The notes: generated by a model not told the origin, from the sequence alone. Counted from the first letter of the stretch, positions 45,452-56,366 are shown. The stretch is DNA of 64,000 bases from Chloroflexota bacterium (GCA_026390015.1 JAPLGS010000083.1:1-64000); one strand, 5' to 3'. Numbers and translations: made by a program.

Positions 45452-47836
45452 ATGCGCGATTGGTCTTTAAGCTTCGGCGACCCACTATACCTTTCTCTGG
45501 CTGCGGACGCCCGTCTTTGTAAGACAGATTACGTCAACGATCATATCTGGGAAGTGGGGATCGGCGCTACAGATACAGAGCGTTCGGCGATTTCTCTTAA
45601 TACCACTTTTGGCTTGCGCGCGCGTTCCATGCGCATTTTTCTGCGTTTCACAGAAAACAACCTGATCGTCACTGACGCTAACGCCTTTATCACCAGACCA
45701 TCAGTGCGCCGCTTCTATCCAAACTTTCTGACGCTGGATTTTGTTCCCATCGAAAGCTTGCACGTCACAACCGAATTCTGGGTTCCTGAATCTCACGCGG
45801 TGGCGGGGCGGGTGATTCTCACTAATAAAAGCAACGCCATACGCCAGATCAAGCTGGAAGTCTGCGCTGCGCTTGCTCCTCTCGACGGCCAATCCATCAT
45901 CCCAACTCAACAACAACTCGTGAATATCCTGGCTGGGCAGACAAGCGGAATCGCTCCAGTTATTTTTATGACCGGCGGCCCCAATCACGGTAACGGCCCT
46001 CATGCCTCGCTTCTTCTGGAAATGGAACTTGGTCCCGGTGCGACGAGACAGCTCACCTTTGCTGAAGCCGCGCTAACCACCGTCGCCGAGTCTTTCGAAC
46101 TTGCGCGGCACAGCGCAGCCCGTCTCTGGGATGCTGAGCGCACCCACATCGAATTGCTGGAAATCGGACAAGTTTTGGATATTCACACGGGTGATCCAAA
46201 TTGGGACGCCGCACTCGCGTTCAGTCAAAAAGCCGCCCATGGATTATTCTTCAGCGGCAGTGAGCATCTGCCCAAACCATCTTTTGTGAACGCGCGTCAG
46301 ATCGACAATGGCTTTTCACGCAAAGGCGATGGCACTGATTACGCGCCTGCCTGGAATGGGCAAACTCCGCTGGACGCATATTACATCTCAAGTATTTTAC
46401 ATGGCGCGCCGCAAGTGACAAAGAATCTCATCCTCAATTTTCTCTCCACACAAAAAGAGGATGGCGAAGTAGACAGCAAACCCGGCCTCGCCGCGCAGCG
46501 CGGAAAAATAACCGCCGCGCCTTTTCTTGCCAGCCTTGCCTGGAAATATTATCAAACCACACTAGACGACGCGTTTCTCGTGGAAGTATTCCCCAAATTA
46601 ATTAAATTTTTCTGGTCGTGGTTCTCCTCTGCACATGATCGCAACCATGACGGCCTGCCAGAGTGGAATCACATCCTACAAACTGGTTTCGACGATAATC
46701 CATTATTTGACGTCTGGCATCCGTGGTCACAAGGGTTGGATATTTCATTCGTCCACAGTCCGTCTCTGGAAGCCATGTTGTATCGCGAGGCCAAATCCAT
46801 TACGAAGATCGCAAAGAAAATCGGCAGACCTGAAGAAGAAACCCTGCTGGTACAGTCACAGGCCGAAACACTCAAGGCATCTCTCATTACAAGCTGGAAT
46901 GCAAACCAAAGTTTTTATTCCTATCGTGACCGCGAAACAGGATTGGTCACTTCTGGCAAGGTGATCACAAAGAAAAAAGGGGACGGGACTCTGCGACCCA
47001 AAGCCGTTTTCGAAAGCGGCATGCGTCTGCTGATCGAGATCCAAACCAAGAATCCAGCCGCGAAGCGACCCGAAGTGGAGATCAGCGAATACTTCACGAG
47101 ATCTAAAGGTGAAGTTGAAACCATTTTGAGTCATCAATTTCAATGGCGAGCCGGCGGATTAGTCGCCACGACTCAAAAAATATTTACTCGCGTAGGCAGA
47201 GTCAGCGTGACCGGCCTCGATGAAAAAGACAAAATTATAGTGAAAGTGATCGACACCACCGGCGAAGATATCACACTGGCTCTGCCGCTTTGGGCGGCTG
47301 TTCCTGCAACACAGCAAGCCCATGCGCTGATCGGACGCAACGTGCTAATGGCTGACCGATTCGACCGCCCGTTTGGATTGCCTTCGCTCCCGGTTTCACC
47401 CGACCCCGAAGCGGACGCGGTCTCGATGAGTGTTGCCCTCCCGTGGAATCAACTGATCGGCGAGGGACTGCTCGCGTATGGCTTCCGCGCCGAAGCCACA
47501 CGTCTGACCGCGCATCTGATGAACGCGGTGATCCAAAACCTTAAACAGAACCACTCCTTTTATCAACGCTATCACGCGGAAACAGGCGCAGGCATTGGCG
47601 AACGAAATTCACTGCATGGCTTCGCACCCGTGGGATTGTTCATGCAAACTTTAGGCGTGACAATTCTGTCTGCCACTAAAATAAAACTTGAAGGAAAAAA
47701 TTTATTCCCATGGGTGGTCACAATAAAATATAAAGGCCTCACCATCGTGCGGGACTCCGAGCAAACCATTGTTACATTTCCAAACAAGGAAAGCGTGATC
47801 GTAAAAGACGAACAACCATGCATCGTTGAGATGTAA
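45452..47836 (+). CDS. Glucosidase-like glycoside hydrolase (MGH1/GH63-like)
   Basis: SSAHDRNHDGLPEWNHILQTGFDDNPLFDVW; start MRDWSLSFGDPL chosen over upstream TTG. Confidence 0.7.
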   Translation: MRDWSLSFGDPLYLSLAADARLCKTDYVNDHIWEVGIGATDTERSAISLNTTFGLRARSMRIFLRFTENNLIVTDANAFITRPSVRRFYPNFLTLDFVPIESLHVTTEFWVPESHAVAGRVILTNKSNAIRQIKLEVCAALAPLDGQSIIPTQQQLVNILAGQTSGIAPVIFMTGGPNHGNGPHASLLLEMELGPGATRQLTFAEAALTTVAESFELARHSAARLWDAERTHIELLEIGQVLDIHTGDPNWDAALAFSQKAAHGLFFSGSEHLPKPSFVNARQIDNGFSRKGDGTDYAPAWNGQTPLDAYYISSILHGAPQVTKNLILNFLSTQKEDGEVDSKPGLAAQRGKITAAPFLASLAWKYYQTTLDDAFLVEVFPKLIKFFWSWFSSAHDRNHDGLPEWNHILQTGFDDNPLFDVWHPWSQGLDISFVHSPSLEAMLYREAKSITKIAKKIGRPEEETLLVQSQAETLKASLITSWNANQSFYSYRDRETGLVTSGKVITKKKGDGTLRPKAVFESGMRLLIEIQTKNPAAKRPEVEISEYFTRSKGEVETILSHQFQWRAGGLVATTQKIFTRVGRVSVTGLDEKDKIIVKVIDTTGEDITLALPLWAAVPATQQAHALIGRNVLMADRFDRPFGLPSLPVSPDPEADAVSMSVALPWNQLIGEGLLAYGFRAEATRLTAHLMNAVIQNLKQNHSFYQRYHAETGAGIGERNSLHGFAPVGLFMQTLGVTILSATKIKLEGKNLFPWVVTIKYKGLTIVRDSEQTIVTFPNKESVIVKDEQPCIVEM

Positions 47837-47892
47837 GTTTTGAATTAATCACAAGCGGGGAAAGTCGTGGTATAAAAATTTCAGAGAAAAAT

Positions 47893-49446
47893 ATGACCAC
47901 TGAAAATATTGTTTTCATCGAAGAAATTATCGTCATCCTGCTTTTGATCGCATCGGCAGTGGCTGTGACCGCGCGCCGTTTGCGCGTTCCATACACAGTG
48001 GGACTGGTTATCATCGGCCTTGTCATTACGCTTTTGAATCCACAGCAAGTGAAATTCGCCCCACAAATCATCATGCTATTCCTTGTGCCGCCACTGGTGT
48101 TTGAAGCCGCGTTCCACATCCGCGTTGAGGATTTGCGCCACGATCTTGGTTTGATCCTTTTGCTGGCGGTACCGGGCGTAGTGTTGACAACGTTACTGGT
48201 CGGCTGGCTTGTTTCATGGGGCACAGGACTTGCGCTGCAGGCCGCGTTGGTTTTTGGCGCACTCATCGCCGCCACTGACCCGGTGGCAGTTGTCGCATTA
48301 TTTCGCAGGCTGGGAGCGCCGCATCGTTTACAAGTTCTGCTCGAATCAGAAAGCCTCCTAAACGATGGCACTGCGATCGTGATGTTTGGCCTCATGCTCA
48401 GCGCAGCGCTTCAAGGCGGGTTTGATCTGAGGCAGAGCATCACACAATTCTTCACCGTCGCAGGCGGCGGCGTGCTGGTCGGATTGATCTTCGGCATGAG
48501 CATTTCTCAATTCATCAAACGTATTGACGATCCGCTCGTTGAGACCACGCTCACAACAGCACTGGCGTTTGGTTCTTATTTGCTGGCAGAGAATCTACAC
48601 GTCAGCGGAGTGCTGGCAGTGGTCACGGCTGGCATCATCAGCGGAAATACAAGTCAGCAGACCATGTCCGCATCCACGCGCCTGGTAGTCTATAATTTTT
48701 GGGAATATGCGGCTTTTATCGCGAACTCATTTATCTTTCTGCTTATCGGTTTGACGATTGATCTGAATATCCTTTTTGAAAATTGGTCGGCCATTGCGTG
48801 GGCGATCCTCGCAGCATTGGTGGCGCGGATTGTCAGCACATACGGATTCTCTGTTTTCGGGCGCGAGGTTCCTGCCAAGTGGAAGCATGTACTTTTTTGG
48901 GGCGGACTGCGCGGAGCGATCACACTCGCGCTGGCATTGAGTCTGCCCGAAGAAGGCATCTTCATCACCGAGCGCGGACGTTTGCAGGCGATGGCGTTTG
49001 GCGTGGTACTGTTCACTTTGCTGGTGCAAGGCTTTTCAATGGACTGGTTGATAAAGCGCTTGAAACTGGTCGTCCGCTCGCCTGCGCAAGATGAATACGA
49101 ATCCCGTCACGCGCGGTTTGTGGCATCGCGCGCGAGTTATGATTATCTTCGCAGACGAAGCCAGGAAGGGTTGATCTCAGACCACACCTGGCAAAAATTA
49201 TCGGCTCTGATGAAAAAGAAAAATGACGCGTTGATGGATGAAGTTAAAAAAGTGATGAACTCCGAACCAGAGGTGGAAGCGGAGGAACTCGATACCGCTT
49301 ATCGCGAAGCCTTGCGCGCACAGCGTACCGCGCTCACTGGCCTTCTGCACGATGGAGTCATCACAGACGATACCTATTCACAACTCATCGGTGAAGTGGA
49401 CGAAGCTCTGATGGATAAAAATCCATCGGCGAGATTGGCTGATTAA
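47893..49446 (+). CDS. CPA1-family Na+/H+ (cation/proton) antiporter
   Basis: FGALIAATDPVAVVALFRRLGAPHRLQVLLESESLLNDGTAIVMF. Confidence 0.93.
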   Translation: MTTENIVFIEEIIVILLLIASAVAVTARRLRVPYTVGLVIIGLVITLLNPQQVKFAPQIIMLFLVPPLVFEAAFHIRVEDLRHDLGLILLLAVPGVVLTTLLVGWLVSWGTGLALQAALVFGALIAATDPVAVVALFRRLGAPHRLQVLLESESLLNDGTAIVMFGLMLSAALQGGFDLRQSITQFFTVAGGGVLVGLIFGMSISQFIKRIDDPLVETTLTTALAFGSYLLAENLHVSGVLAVVTAGIISGNTSQQTMSASTRLVVYNFWEYAAFIANSFIFLLIGLTIDLNILFENWSAIAWAILAALVARIVSTYGFSVFGREVPAKWKHVLFWGGLRGAITLALALSLPEEGIFITERGRLQAMAFGVVLFTLLVQGFSMDWLIKRLKLVVRSPAQDEYESRHARFVASRASYDYLRRRSQEGLISDHTWQKLSALMKKKNDALMDEVKKVMNSEPEVEAEELDTAYREALRAQRTALTGLLHDGVITDDTYSQLIGEVDEALMDKNPSARLAD

Positions 49447-49554
49447 GGTAGAATCATCATCAGAATTCTGATAATATCAAAGCAAGAAAACACCTTTCGA
49501 AACAACCTCCAGTTTTCGGCGTGGCAAGAAACGTTTTAGTAGAGGAGCACCAAA

Positions 49555-49890
49555 ATGGAAAATCCGATCCACTTATTATTAATGGCAGTCGTTCAGGACC
49601 AAGACCTTGACTCTGCCACGCGCGCCGTACAATCCGTTGGCGCGACGGTTACCTACCTTTCGAGCGCGGGCGGTTTTTTAGGCAGGCGTAACGCCACCTT
49701 GTTGATCGGCTTGCCTGCAGAAAAAGAAAAAGACGCATTGCAGGCGCTGCAAAAATCCTGCCGCCAGCGCATTGAATATTTGACTCTTCCGCTGGAAGGT
49801 TCACCCATGCCGATGCCCGCGCCCGTGCCCATCACCGTGGGCGGCGCGACCGTGTTCGCTTTGCCTGTGGAACGTTTTGAACAAATATAA
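49555..49890 (+). CDS. Cyclic-di-AMP receptor family protein (DUF970/DarA-PstA-like)
   Basis: LLLMAVVQDQDLDSATRAVQSVGATVTYLSSAGGFLGRRNATLLIGLPAEKEKDAL...VFALPVERFEQI. Confidence 0.88.
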   Translation: MENPIHLLLMAVVQDQDLDSATRAVQSVGATVTYLSSAGGFLGRRNATLLIGLPAEKEKDALQALQKSCRQRIEYLTLPLEGSPMPMPAPVPITVGGATVFALPVERFEQI

Positions 49891-49923
49891 ACAAAGACCT
49901 GACGGTTTTAAGGAGATGAGAAA

Positions 49924-50184
49924 ATGAAAATGATCATTATCATTGTCCAGGATAACGACGCCGATACATTAACGCAGGCTTTCACAGCAGGCAATTTTCG
50001 TGTCACGCGGGTTGCATCCACTGGCGGATTTATGCGCAGCGGTGTTGTGACCATGTTGTTGGGCGTGGAAGATGCCCAGGTGGATGAGGCCATTAATGCA
50101 GCGCGCAAAGCCCTGCCCTCTTCGAGTGAAAAAAAACGAGCCACGCTGTTTGTTGTCCCCATCCATCACTTTGAACAGATCTAA
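49924..50184 (+). CDS. Cyclic-di-AMP receptor family protein, short paralog
   Basis: MKMIIIIVQDNDADTLTQAFTAGNFRVTRVASTGGFMRSGVVTMLLGVEDAQ...FVVPIHHFEQI. Confidence 0.85.
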   Translation: MKMIIIIVQDNDADTLTQAFTAGNFRVTRVASTGGFMRSGVVTMLLGVEDAQVDEAINAARKALPSSSEKKRATLFVVPIHHFEQI

Positions 50185-50185
50185 A

Positions 50186-51400
50186 ATGAAAATAAAAATC
50201 GTCTTTTCTTTCACGATCTTATTGGCAGGCATGCTTGCGTGCGCCGGCCCAGTCAGTGGGACTGCTCCTGCCAATGTGGAGACGATTGTCGCTGAAACAT
50301 TTGCCGCTTTGACAGTGCCCGCACCCGAGATCAGTGCAACACCTCCGCCTGTGACCGTCAGCCTGCTCCCGCATTCGATGTATTTTCTCAACGTGGACGG
50401 CGGCGGGCGGGCGCAAGTTTATCGCCTTGAGAATGACGGCGCCACCGTTACCCAGATCACGTTTGAACCTGCCAAAGTGGAAAGCTATGATGTCTCATTG
50501 GCGGATGGAAGTGTGGTTTATGTAACCAACAACCAAATATTCACCGTCAATACTGATGGAAGCAATCGCAGCATGATCATGGATGGCGGTCCCGCAGCTC
50601 CCGATGATGCGTTTATTAATCACATCAACGTTCCGCTTTGGTCACCCGACGGACAGACCATCATCTACAGCTATCGCGGAATTAATCTCTATTCAATTAT
50701 TGACGGACAATCGACTCTGATCCTTGAAGATAATTTACAAACCGAAAACGGATTTACTTTTGGAGAAGTCAACATACCCGTCAGTTATTCATCTGATGGA
50801 AGTAAAGTACTGGTAAACGTTGTGGTTCTAGCATCGGATGGCGGCGCGATGGCCGTCTTTACCCCGGAGAATCATTCACTTGTACGTTTGACATCCAATC
50901 ACAGGATCTGCTGTGCCCTGCAATGGTCTGGTGATAACAACACTCTTTTTGGTGGTTACGCTTCCTATAATCCGTTTGTCGGCCCGGGCTTGTGGCGCGT
51001 GGATGGCACCAGCGGTATCGTCACCGACTTGATCCCCAGTTTAACAGAGGGTGACAGCCTGTTGAATTTTGCGTCCGATCCTTTTCTCGCACCTGATGGT
51101 CAATTGTATTTTTTCTATGCCACGCTGCCGTACACTCAACAAGAGGATGTCAGTCGCGTACCTTTGCAGCTTGTGCGCTCTGCGGCAGATAGTGTGACGG
51201 ATAGAACTGTGCTACGCCCCGAAACATACGAGAATCTCAACGAAGCGTTGTGGGCACCTGACGCAAGTTTTGTGGTCGCGGTCATCGCGCCGGCCCCGAA
51301 TGTCTATCAAGGCGGCGCGATACAATTGGTGTATAGCGATGTGACAAGAGGTGTGATCCCTCTTTTACCTTTTGCCATGAAAATAAAATGGGGACCGTGA
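50186..51400 (+). CDS. Putative lipoprotein with TolB/WD40-like beta-propeller
   Basis: Start MKIKIVFSFTILLAGMLACAGP (lipobox); LWSPDGQTIIYSYRG repeats. Confidence 0.75.
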   Translation: MKIKIVFSFTILLAGMLACAGPVSGTAPANVETIVAETFAALTVPAPEISATPPPVTVSLLPHSMYFLNVDGGGRAQVYRLENDGATVTQITFEPAKVESYDVSLADGSVVYVTNNQIFTVNTDGSNRSMIMDGGPAAPDDAFINHINVPLWSPDGQTIIYSYRGINLYSIIDGQSTLILEDNLQTENGFTFGEVNIPVSYSSDGSKVLVNVVVLASDGGAMAVFTPENHSLVRLTSNHRICCALQWSGDNNTLFGGYASYNPFVGPGLWRVDGTSGIVTDLIPSLTEGDSLLNFASDPFLAPDGQLYFFYATLPYTQQEDVSRVPLQLVRSAADSVTDRTVLRPETYENLNEALWAPDASFVVAVIAPAPNVYQGGAIQLVYSDVTRGVIPLLPFAMKIKWGP

Positions 51401-51427
51401 GTTTTTATCCGAAATAAAGGAAACACC

Positions 51428-51477
51428 AACGTCCCGCGGATTGAAATGAATCGATTGAGTCAATTTCAAAACCCGTG
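51428..51477 (+). terminator. Rho-independent-type hairpin plus T-tract
   Basis: gtcccgcggattgaaat...atttcaaaacccgtgggatgcttttta between 50186-51400 (+) and 51487-52347 (-). Confidence 0.6.
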
Positions 51478-51486
51478 GGATGCTTT

Positions 51487-52347
51487 TTATCCCAAGAGCG
51501 AGATTTCGTTTTTGTAACGCGCGGTCAATACGGGGATCGCTACCGTCTCAGCGATCTCAGCTGTCACATTTGGCGCGTACAGTTGGCGCAAAGCATTTGC
51601 ACTATAGGAAGACCCCATGCATAGCAAGTCGTAATTTTCCTTTTTGACCTCAGCCAAAATTTCCTCCACTACATTGCCCTGGCGCGCTGTGATGTTCGCG
51701 GTCAAGCCGTCTGTTTTTGCAATTTCCATCGCCTGACGTAAACTTCTTCCAATAGGCGTATCAGTCTGGCTGAGGGTCTTCCAGTTCTTGCCCACAGTTC
51801 GCGCAGTGGGATAATCCAAATCTATTGGCGGGACGATATGAAGCAGGGTGATTTCGGCGCGGCTTTTCATAGCGATCTGCATGGCGATGTGTTCGGCAGT
51901 CACTTCGTAACCAAGTCCGCCGATGCAGATCAAAATTTTTTTCAACGGTAATTTTGATTGCGGCACATACAGAATTGGCTGTTCAATTTCTTCCATCAAG
52001 TGGCGGATGGAACGCCCGGTCAACAGACGTCGGATTTGCGGACGTCCCAGCGGACTCAGCACGACGATGAAGTCAGACTGCTTTGCCTTGCGCGGGATGA
52101 TCTCCTCAGCGTTTCCGTTCTGGATCTCGAGACTGTATGGCACCCCTTTTTGCTGGAACAACTCGACGGCGCGCGCGAAGACATCTTCCAAAGGGTGATG
52201 ATCATCTATCGCCGCAGGGTTAATGTTCTCGGTCACGCCAAGAAGTGTGATCTTTTTTTCCAGCGTTGCCGCAAGCCATGTCCCATATTCGATCGAAGGC
52301 CATGTCCCTTTGAATCCATTAGTTGTGATGAGTATGTCAGGTTTCAT
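51487..52347 (-). CDS. Universal stress protein, two UspA domains
   Basis: LLCMGSSYSANALRQLYAPNVTAEIAETVAIPVLTAR; KKILICIGGLGYEVTAEHIAMQIA. Confidence 0.85.
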   Translation of the reverse strand: MKPDILITTNGFKGTWPSIEYGTWLAATLEKKITLLGVTENINPAAIDDHHPLEDVFARAVELFQQKGVPYSLEIQNGNAEEIIPRKAKQSDFIVVLSPLGRPQIRRLLTGRSIRHLMEEIEQPILYVPQSKLPLKKILICIGGLGYEVTAEHIAMQIAMKSRAEITLLHIVPPIDLDYPTARTVGKNWKTLSQTDTPIGRSLRQAMEIAKTDGLTANITARQGNVVEEILAEVKKENYDLLCMGSSYSANALRQLYAPNVTAEIAETVAIPVLTARYKNEISLLG

Positions 52348-52353
52348 TGTTAC

Positions 52354-52923
52354 CTACCGAAAAAGGAATAATCCCAAAACGCCGGCCGTGATCAAAACAT
52401 ATTGTGGCTGGAATTTGAATACGACCAGCGCAAAAAAACTAAAAACGACAAGCAAGACCGTCCGCCACTTAATCGATTTTTGACCTGTGGCGCGAAACAA
52501 TTGCCATGCGACCAGCGCCAGCAACACGCCCACGGCCGGGCTCATACCTTTGATGAAATGATCCATCCAATTCTGCCCTTGAAAGCGTACAAGAATGGAC
52601 GCGACTGTTAGCATGATCACGGTCGGCGGAATGATCGCGCCGAGCAATGCGGCTAAAAGGCCCGGTACTCCACCGGATGCGTAACCGATGAACATCGCCA
52701 GTTTGATGGCTTCGCTGCCCGGCACAAGATTTGAAAAGCCAACAGCTTCCACGAACTGCGCTTCAGTGAGGATCGTGCCGACAGTCTCTTTGTATAACAA
52801 GCCGACAGAGGTCGGCCCGGCGGTAGTTAATAAATTTACTTTTAGAAAGATCCAAAACAGACGCATGTCTATTTTGAACTTTGGCCGTTTTTCAGGTTTG
52901 CGAATTTCTTCTGATATTTTCAT
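52354..52923 (-). CDS. Chromate transporter (single-domain)
   Basis: TAGPTSVGLLYKETVGTILTEAQFVEAVGFSNLVPGSEAIKLAMFIGY; start overlaps the upstream gene (ATGA). Confidence 0.88.
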   Translation of the reverse strand: MKISEEIRKPEKRPKFKIDMRLFWIFLKVNLLTTAGPTSVGLLYKETVGTILTEAQFVEAVGFSNLVPGSEAIKLAMFIGYASGGVPGLLAALLGAIIPPTVIMLTVASILVRFQGQNWMDHFIKGMSPAVGVLLALVAWQLFRATGQKSIKWRTVLLVVFSFFALVVFKFQPQYVLITAGVLGLFLFR

Positions 52924-53456
52924 TTGAATAAAAATGTCCCCGCGATGCCGCATGCCAGTAATACAAATGGAGCGGGTATTTCCAATAACAATGCGATCAA
53001 ACTGACGCCGCCGATGGCGAGAGTTTGCCAGCCAATGAATTCGCCTGCGCTGCCCCTAAAGATTTTCCAGGCAACCGTCAAGATCAGAATGGCGACTGCG
53101 GGAGTCAACCCTTCTACAAAGCGGCTGACCCAGGCTTCGCGTTGAATGCGATGAAGGAGAGTGACCACTCCCAGCATGATCACTGTCGGAGGGAGGATGG
53201 CGGCGAATAAGGATACAAATCCGCCGGGGATGCCGGCTACGGTGTATCCAACAAACATCGCAAGCTGCAGCGCGTCACTGCCGGGCAGCAGGGTGGCAAG
53301 GCCAACAGCTTGCACAAATTGATTTTCGGTTAAGAAATGCCCCACAGCTTCATTATATAAAAGTCCTGTGGATGCGGAACCGGATGTGCTGAGCAGGTTG
53401 ATCTTTAGAAAAGTCCAGAAGAGAGTGAGGAGGATATGCACAGAAGGAAGGATCAA
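52920..53456 (-). CDS. Chromate transporter (single-domain)
   Basis: SASTGLLYNEAVGHFLTENQFVQAVGLATLLPGSDALQLAMFVGY. Confidence 0.88.
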   Translation of the reverse strand: MILPSVHILLTLFWTFLKINLLSTSGSASTGLLYNEAVGHFLTENQFVQAVGLATLLPGSDALQLAMFVGYTVAGIPGGFVSLFAAILPPTVIMLGVVTLLHRIQREAWVSRFVEGLTPAVAILILTVAWKIFRGSAGEFIGWQTLAIGGVSLIALLLEIPAPFVLLACGIAGTFLFK

Positions 53457-53637
53457 TCTTAAACGTAAGATGAATGCACAAGTCTATCATGGTCTGGTGC
53501 GGGACTCAAATTTTCAATTTGCAATTAATTTCCAACCCGGTTATATCCATTCCTCGCAACGGTGTATTAATTCGATTAGAATAATGAAGTTTCTATAAAA
53601 CGCAAAAAAAATGAGTGATATTTTCCAGGAGGCATAG

Positions 53638-54012
53638 ATGGGCTTAAATAGAAATGTAAGCCTGATGACAGCCCTGCGCTACAAGGGACAAGGTCCGTTT
53701 TTAACCTTCATCCTGCATCGCATTGGCGGGTTGGGAATGGCGATCTTTATTACGGTACATTTGCTGGCATCGTTTCTGGGTGGGAGTGGCGGAAGGTTTG
53801 TTAACAATATTTACGAGAATTGGGGTTTCCAGATATTTATTTTCTTCTGCGTGTTGTTCCATGCCATCAATGGCCTGCGGATCACGATCCTGGATCTGTT
53901 CCCAAAGTTAATTCCATATCATCGTCAGGCGATTACGATCGAGTGGGTGGCGTTCATCGCCATTTATGGATTCGCGGTCGTCACCATTATCCGCACGGGA
54001 TTGGGAGGTTAG
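53638..54012 (+). CDS. sdhC: Succinate dehydrogenase cytochrome b subunit
   Basis: LTFILHRIGGLGMAIFITVHLLASF; first in sdhCDAB order. Confidence 0.88.
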   Translation: MGLNRNVSLMTALRYKGQGPFLTFILHRIGGLGMAIFITVHLLASFLGGSGGRFVNNIYENWGFQIFIFFCVLFHAINGLRITILDLFPKLIPYHRQAITIEWVAFIAIYGFAVVTIIRTGLGG

Positions 54013-54013
54013 C

Positions 54014-54448
54014 ATGGCGACTAAATCGAGAAATCTTTCCATCGCCAAGCGCGGGCTGATGAGCTTTGAAACCATTATGTGGGTCTTCACCCGTCTCTCT
54101 GCTTTAGGGATGTATGCGTTGATCCTCTTTGGCTTGATCGGCGCGTTGATCATGGGCGCTCGCAACAACATGAATTTTGCGGATGTCATGCGCTGGGGAT
54201 TTATGCCCAACGTGACGCATGTACAAAATACAGACCTGCCAGATACCGATCCATGGGCATCGCCTTTTTGGAAGTTGACAGCCAGCGCACTTCTCATCAT
54301 TGCGGTGGGACATGGTGTTCATGGATTAGTCGTCATCGCGGATGATTACATCGCCACAGAAAAGGGACGCGGAATTGTCCGCATCATAAGCGGCGTGATG
54401 ATCCTGTCAATGATCGGAATTGCTCTTTATCTTATTTGGACTTCGTAA
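54014..54448 (+). CDS. sdhD: Succinate dehydrogenase membrane anchor subunit
   Basis: Three hydrophobic segments with HGVHGLVVIADDYI; between sdhC and sdhA. Confidence 0.82.
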   Translation: MATKSRNLSIAKRGLMSFETIMWVFTRLSALGMYALILFGLIGALIMGARNNMNFADVMRWGFMPNVTHVQNTDLPDTDPWASPFWKLTASALLIIAVGHGVHGLVVIADDYIATEKGRGIVRIISGVMILSMIGIALYLIWTS

Positions 54449-54501
54449 ATATTCACTACTAAAGACACTTCGTAGTAAAAGTTTTTTCTTAGGAGTAACT
54501 C

Positions 54502-56295
54502 ATGGCAAAAGTTCATCAATTTGATGTAGTCGTTGTTGGCGGCGGCGGAGCGGGACTCATGGCGGGGCTGTACGCATCCAAGACGGCGAATACCGCAGTC
54601 ATCAGCAAGATGTATCCCACGCGCTCTCACACGGGCGCGGCGCAAGGCGGTATCTCTGCCGCGCTGGGCAACTACGAAGAAGATAAACCCGAATGGCACA
54701 TGTATGACACTGTAAAAGGGTCGGATTATTTGGGTGACCAAGACGCTATCGAATTCATGTGCAATGAAGCGATTGACGCAGTACTCGAACTGGAACACAT
54801 GGGACTCCCCTTTGACCGCACCCCCGAAGGCCGCATCTCACAGCGACCGTTTGGCGGACACACCAACAACGAAACAGGCAAGCCTGTCAGAAGAGCCGCG
54901 CACGCCGCGGACCGCACCGGTCACATGATCCTGCAAACTTTATATCAACAGTGCTTGAAAAATAAAGTTAATTTCTTCGACGAATATCAAGTACTTGACT
55001 TCATCGTGGTCAATGGCAGGACTGCAGGCGTGGTGGCTGTGGAGTTGTCCACAGGCGAGTTGCATATCATCCATGCAAAAGCGGTTATTTTTACAACTGG
55101 CGGATATGGCCGCATTTTCGAAGTGACCTCCAACGCCTATGCATACACTGGCGATGGCCCGGCGATCCTTTTGCGTCACGGCATTCCGCTCGAAGACATG
55201 GAATTTTTCCAGTTCCACCCGACAGGTATTTACAAGCTCGGAATTCTCATCACCGAGGGCGCGCGCGGCGAAGGCGCAGTATTACTCAACGACAAAGGCG
55301 AGCGCTTCATGCCCAAGTATGCGCCCACCGTCAAAGACCTCGCTTCACGCGATGTGGTTTCCCGCGCGATCTATACCGAAATCAAAGAAGGCCGCGGAAT
55401 TGGCGGCAAGAATTTTGTCTATTTGGATATTCGCCCTGAGACGGTAAATAAATATGCCGCACTGGATGGACGCACAAACCCAGACGGTTCCCCCTTGCTG
55501 ATCACGGGTGACACGGTTCTATTAAAAATTCCTGACATTGTGGATTTTTGCCGCGTCTACCTGGGAGTTGATCCTGTCACTCAATTGATGCCGATCCAAC
55601 CGACAGCGCATTATGCGATGGGCGGCATCCCCACCAATAAATTTGGTGAAGTTGTGATTGACGATAAAAATACCGTGTTCCCTGGGTTGTTCGCAGCAGG
55701 GGAATGTGCATGTGTCTCTGTACATGGCGCGAATCGACTCGGAACAAATTCATTGCTCGACCTGGTGGTTTTCGGCAAACACGCAGGACTTAAATCCGCG
55801 GAGTACGCACTCAATGCTAAATTTGAGGAACTGCCAGAGAACGCTGAATCAGCTTCACTGTCCGATTTTGACGCGCTGCGCAAAGGTTCAGGGAAAGAGA
55901 ACGTCTACGATCTGTCCAACGAAATGAAGAAGGTCATGTTCGCAGATGTCGGTATTTATCGAAATGAAAAAGACATGCAGACCGCTTTGGATAAAGTCCG
56001 CGAGTTGAAGAATCGATTTAAAGATGTGACCGTGAGCGACACAGGAAAAATTTTCAACACAGAATTATTGAACGCATGGGAATTTGGCAACCTGCTCGAC
56101 ATCGCGGAAGTGGTCGCGTTGAGCGCACTCAATCGCAAAGAGAGTCGCGGCGGACATTCACGCGAAGATTTCCCCGACCGTGATGATAAGAATTGGCTGA
56201 AACATACATTAGTGTGGAACAAGAACGGCAAGCTGGAAATTAATTACAAACCTGTAGTCATTACCAAACATCAACCCAAGGCAAGAGTTTATTAG
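54502..56295 (+). CDS. sdhA: Succinate dehydrogenase/fumarate reductase flavoprotein subunit
   Basis: [54 protein letters not shown]. Confidence 0.97.
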   Translation: MAKVHQFDVVVVGGGGAGLMAGLYASKTANTAVISKMYPTRSHTGAAQGGISAALGNYEEDKPEWHMYDTVKGSDYLGDQDAIEFMCNEAIDAVLELEHMGLPFDRTPEGRISQRPFGGHTNNETGKPVRRAAHAADRTGHMILQTLYQQCLKNKVNFFDEYQVLDFIVVNGRTAGVVAVELSTGELHIIHAKAVIFTTGGYGRIFEVTSNAYAYTGDGPAILLRHGIPLEDMEFFQFHPTGIYKLGILITEGARGEGAVLLNDKGERFMPKYAPTVKDLASRDVVSRAIYTEIKEGRGIGGKNFVYLDIRPETVNKYAALDGRTNPDGSPLLITGDTVLLKIPDIVDFCRVYLGVDPVTQLMPIQPTAHYAMGGIPTNKFGEVVIDDKNTVFPGLFAAGECACVSVHGANRLGTNSLLDLVVFGKHAGLKSAEYALNAKFEELPENAESASLSDFDALRKGSGKENVYDLSNEMKKVMFADVGIYRNEKDMQTALDKVRELKNRFKDVTVSDTGKIFNTELLNAWEFGNLLDIAEVVALSALNRKESRGGHSREDFPDRDDKNWLKHTLVWNKNGKLEINYKPVVITKHQPKARVY

Positions 56296-56305
56296 TATAT
56301 AAATT

Positions 56306-56358
56306 CCGTCATCGCGAGGACGTGCTTGTTCTTTGTCCGACAAAGCAATGACGAGAGG
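56306..56358. repeat. REP-like repeat between sdhA and sdhB
   Basis: ccgtcatcgcgaggacgtgcttgttctttgtccgacaaagcaatgacgagagg. Confidence 0.7.
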
Positions 56359-56366
56359 AGTCATTT

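Noticed and set aside
47772-48395. 207-aa minus-strand ORF opposite the antiporter
   Set aside because: Low-complexity Ser/Thr/Arg composition, antisense to a clear CPA1 antiporter.
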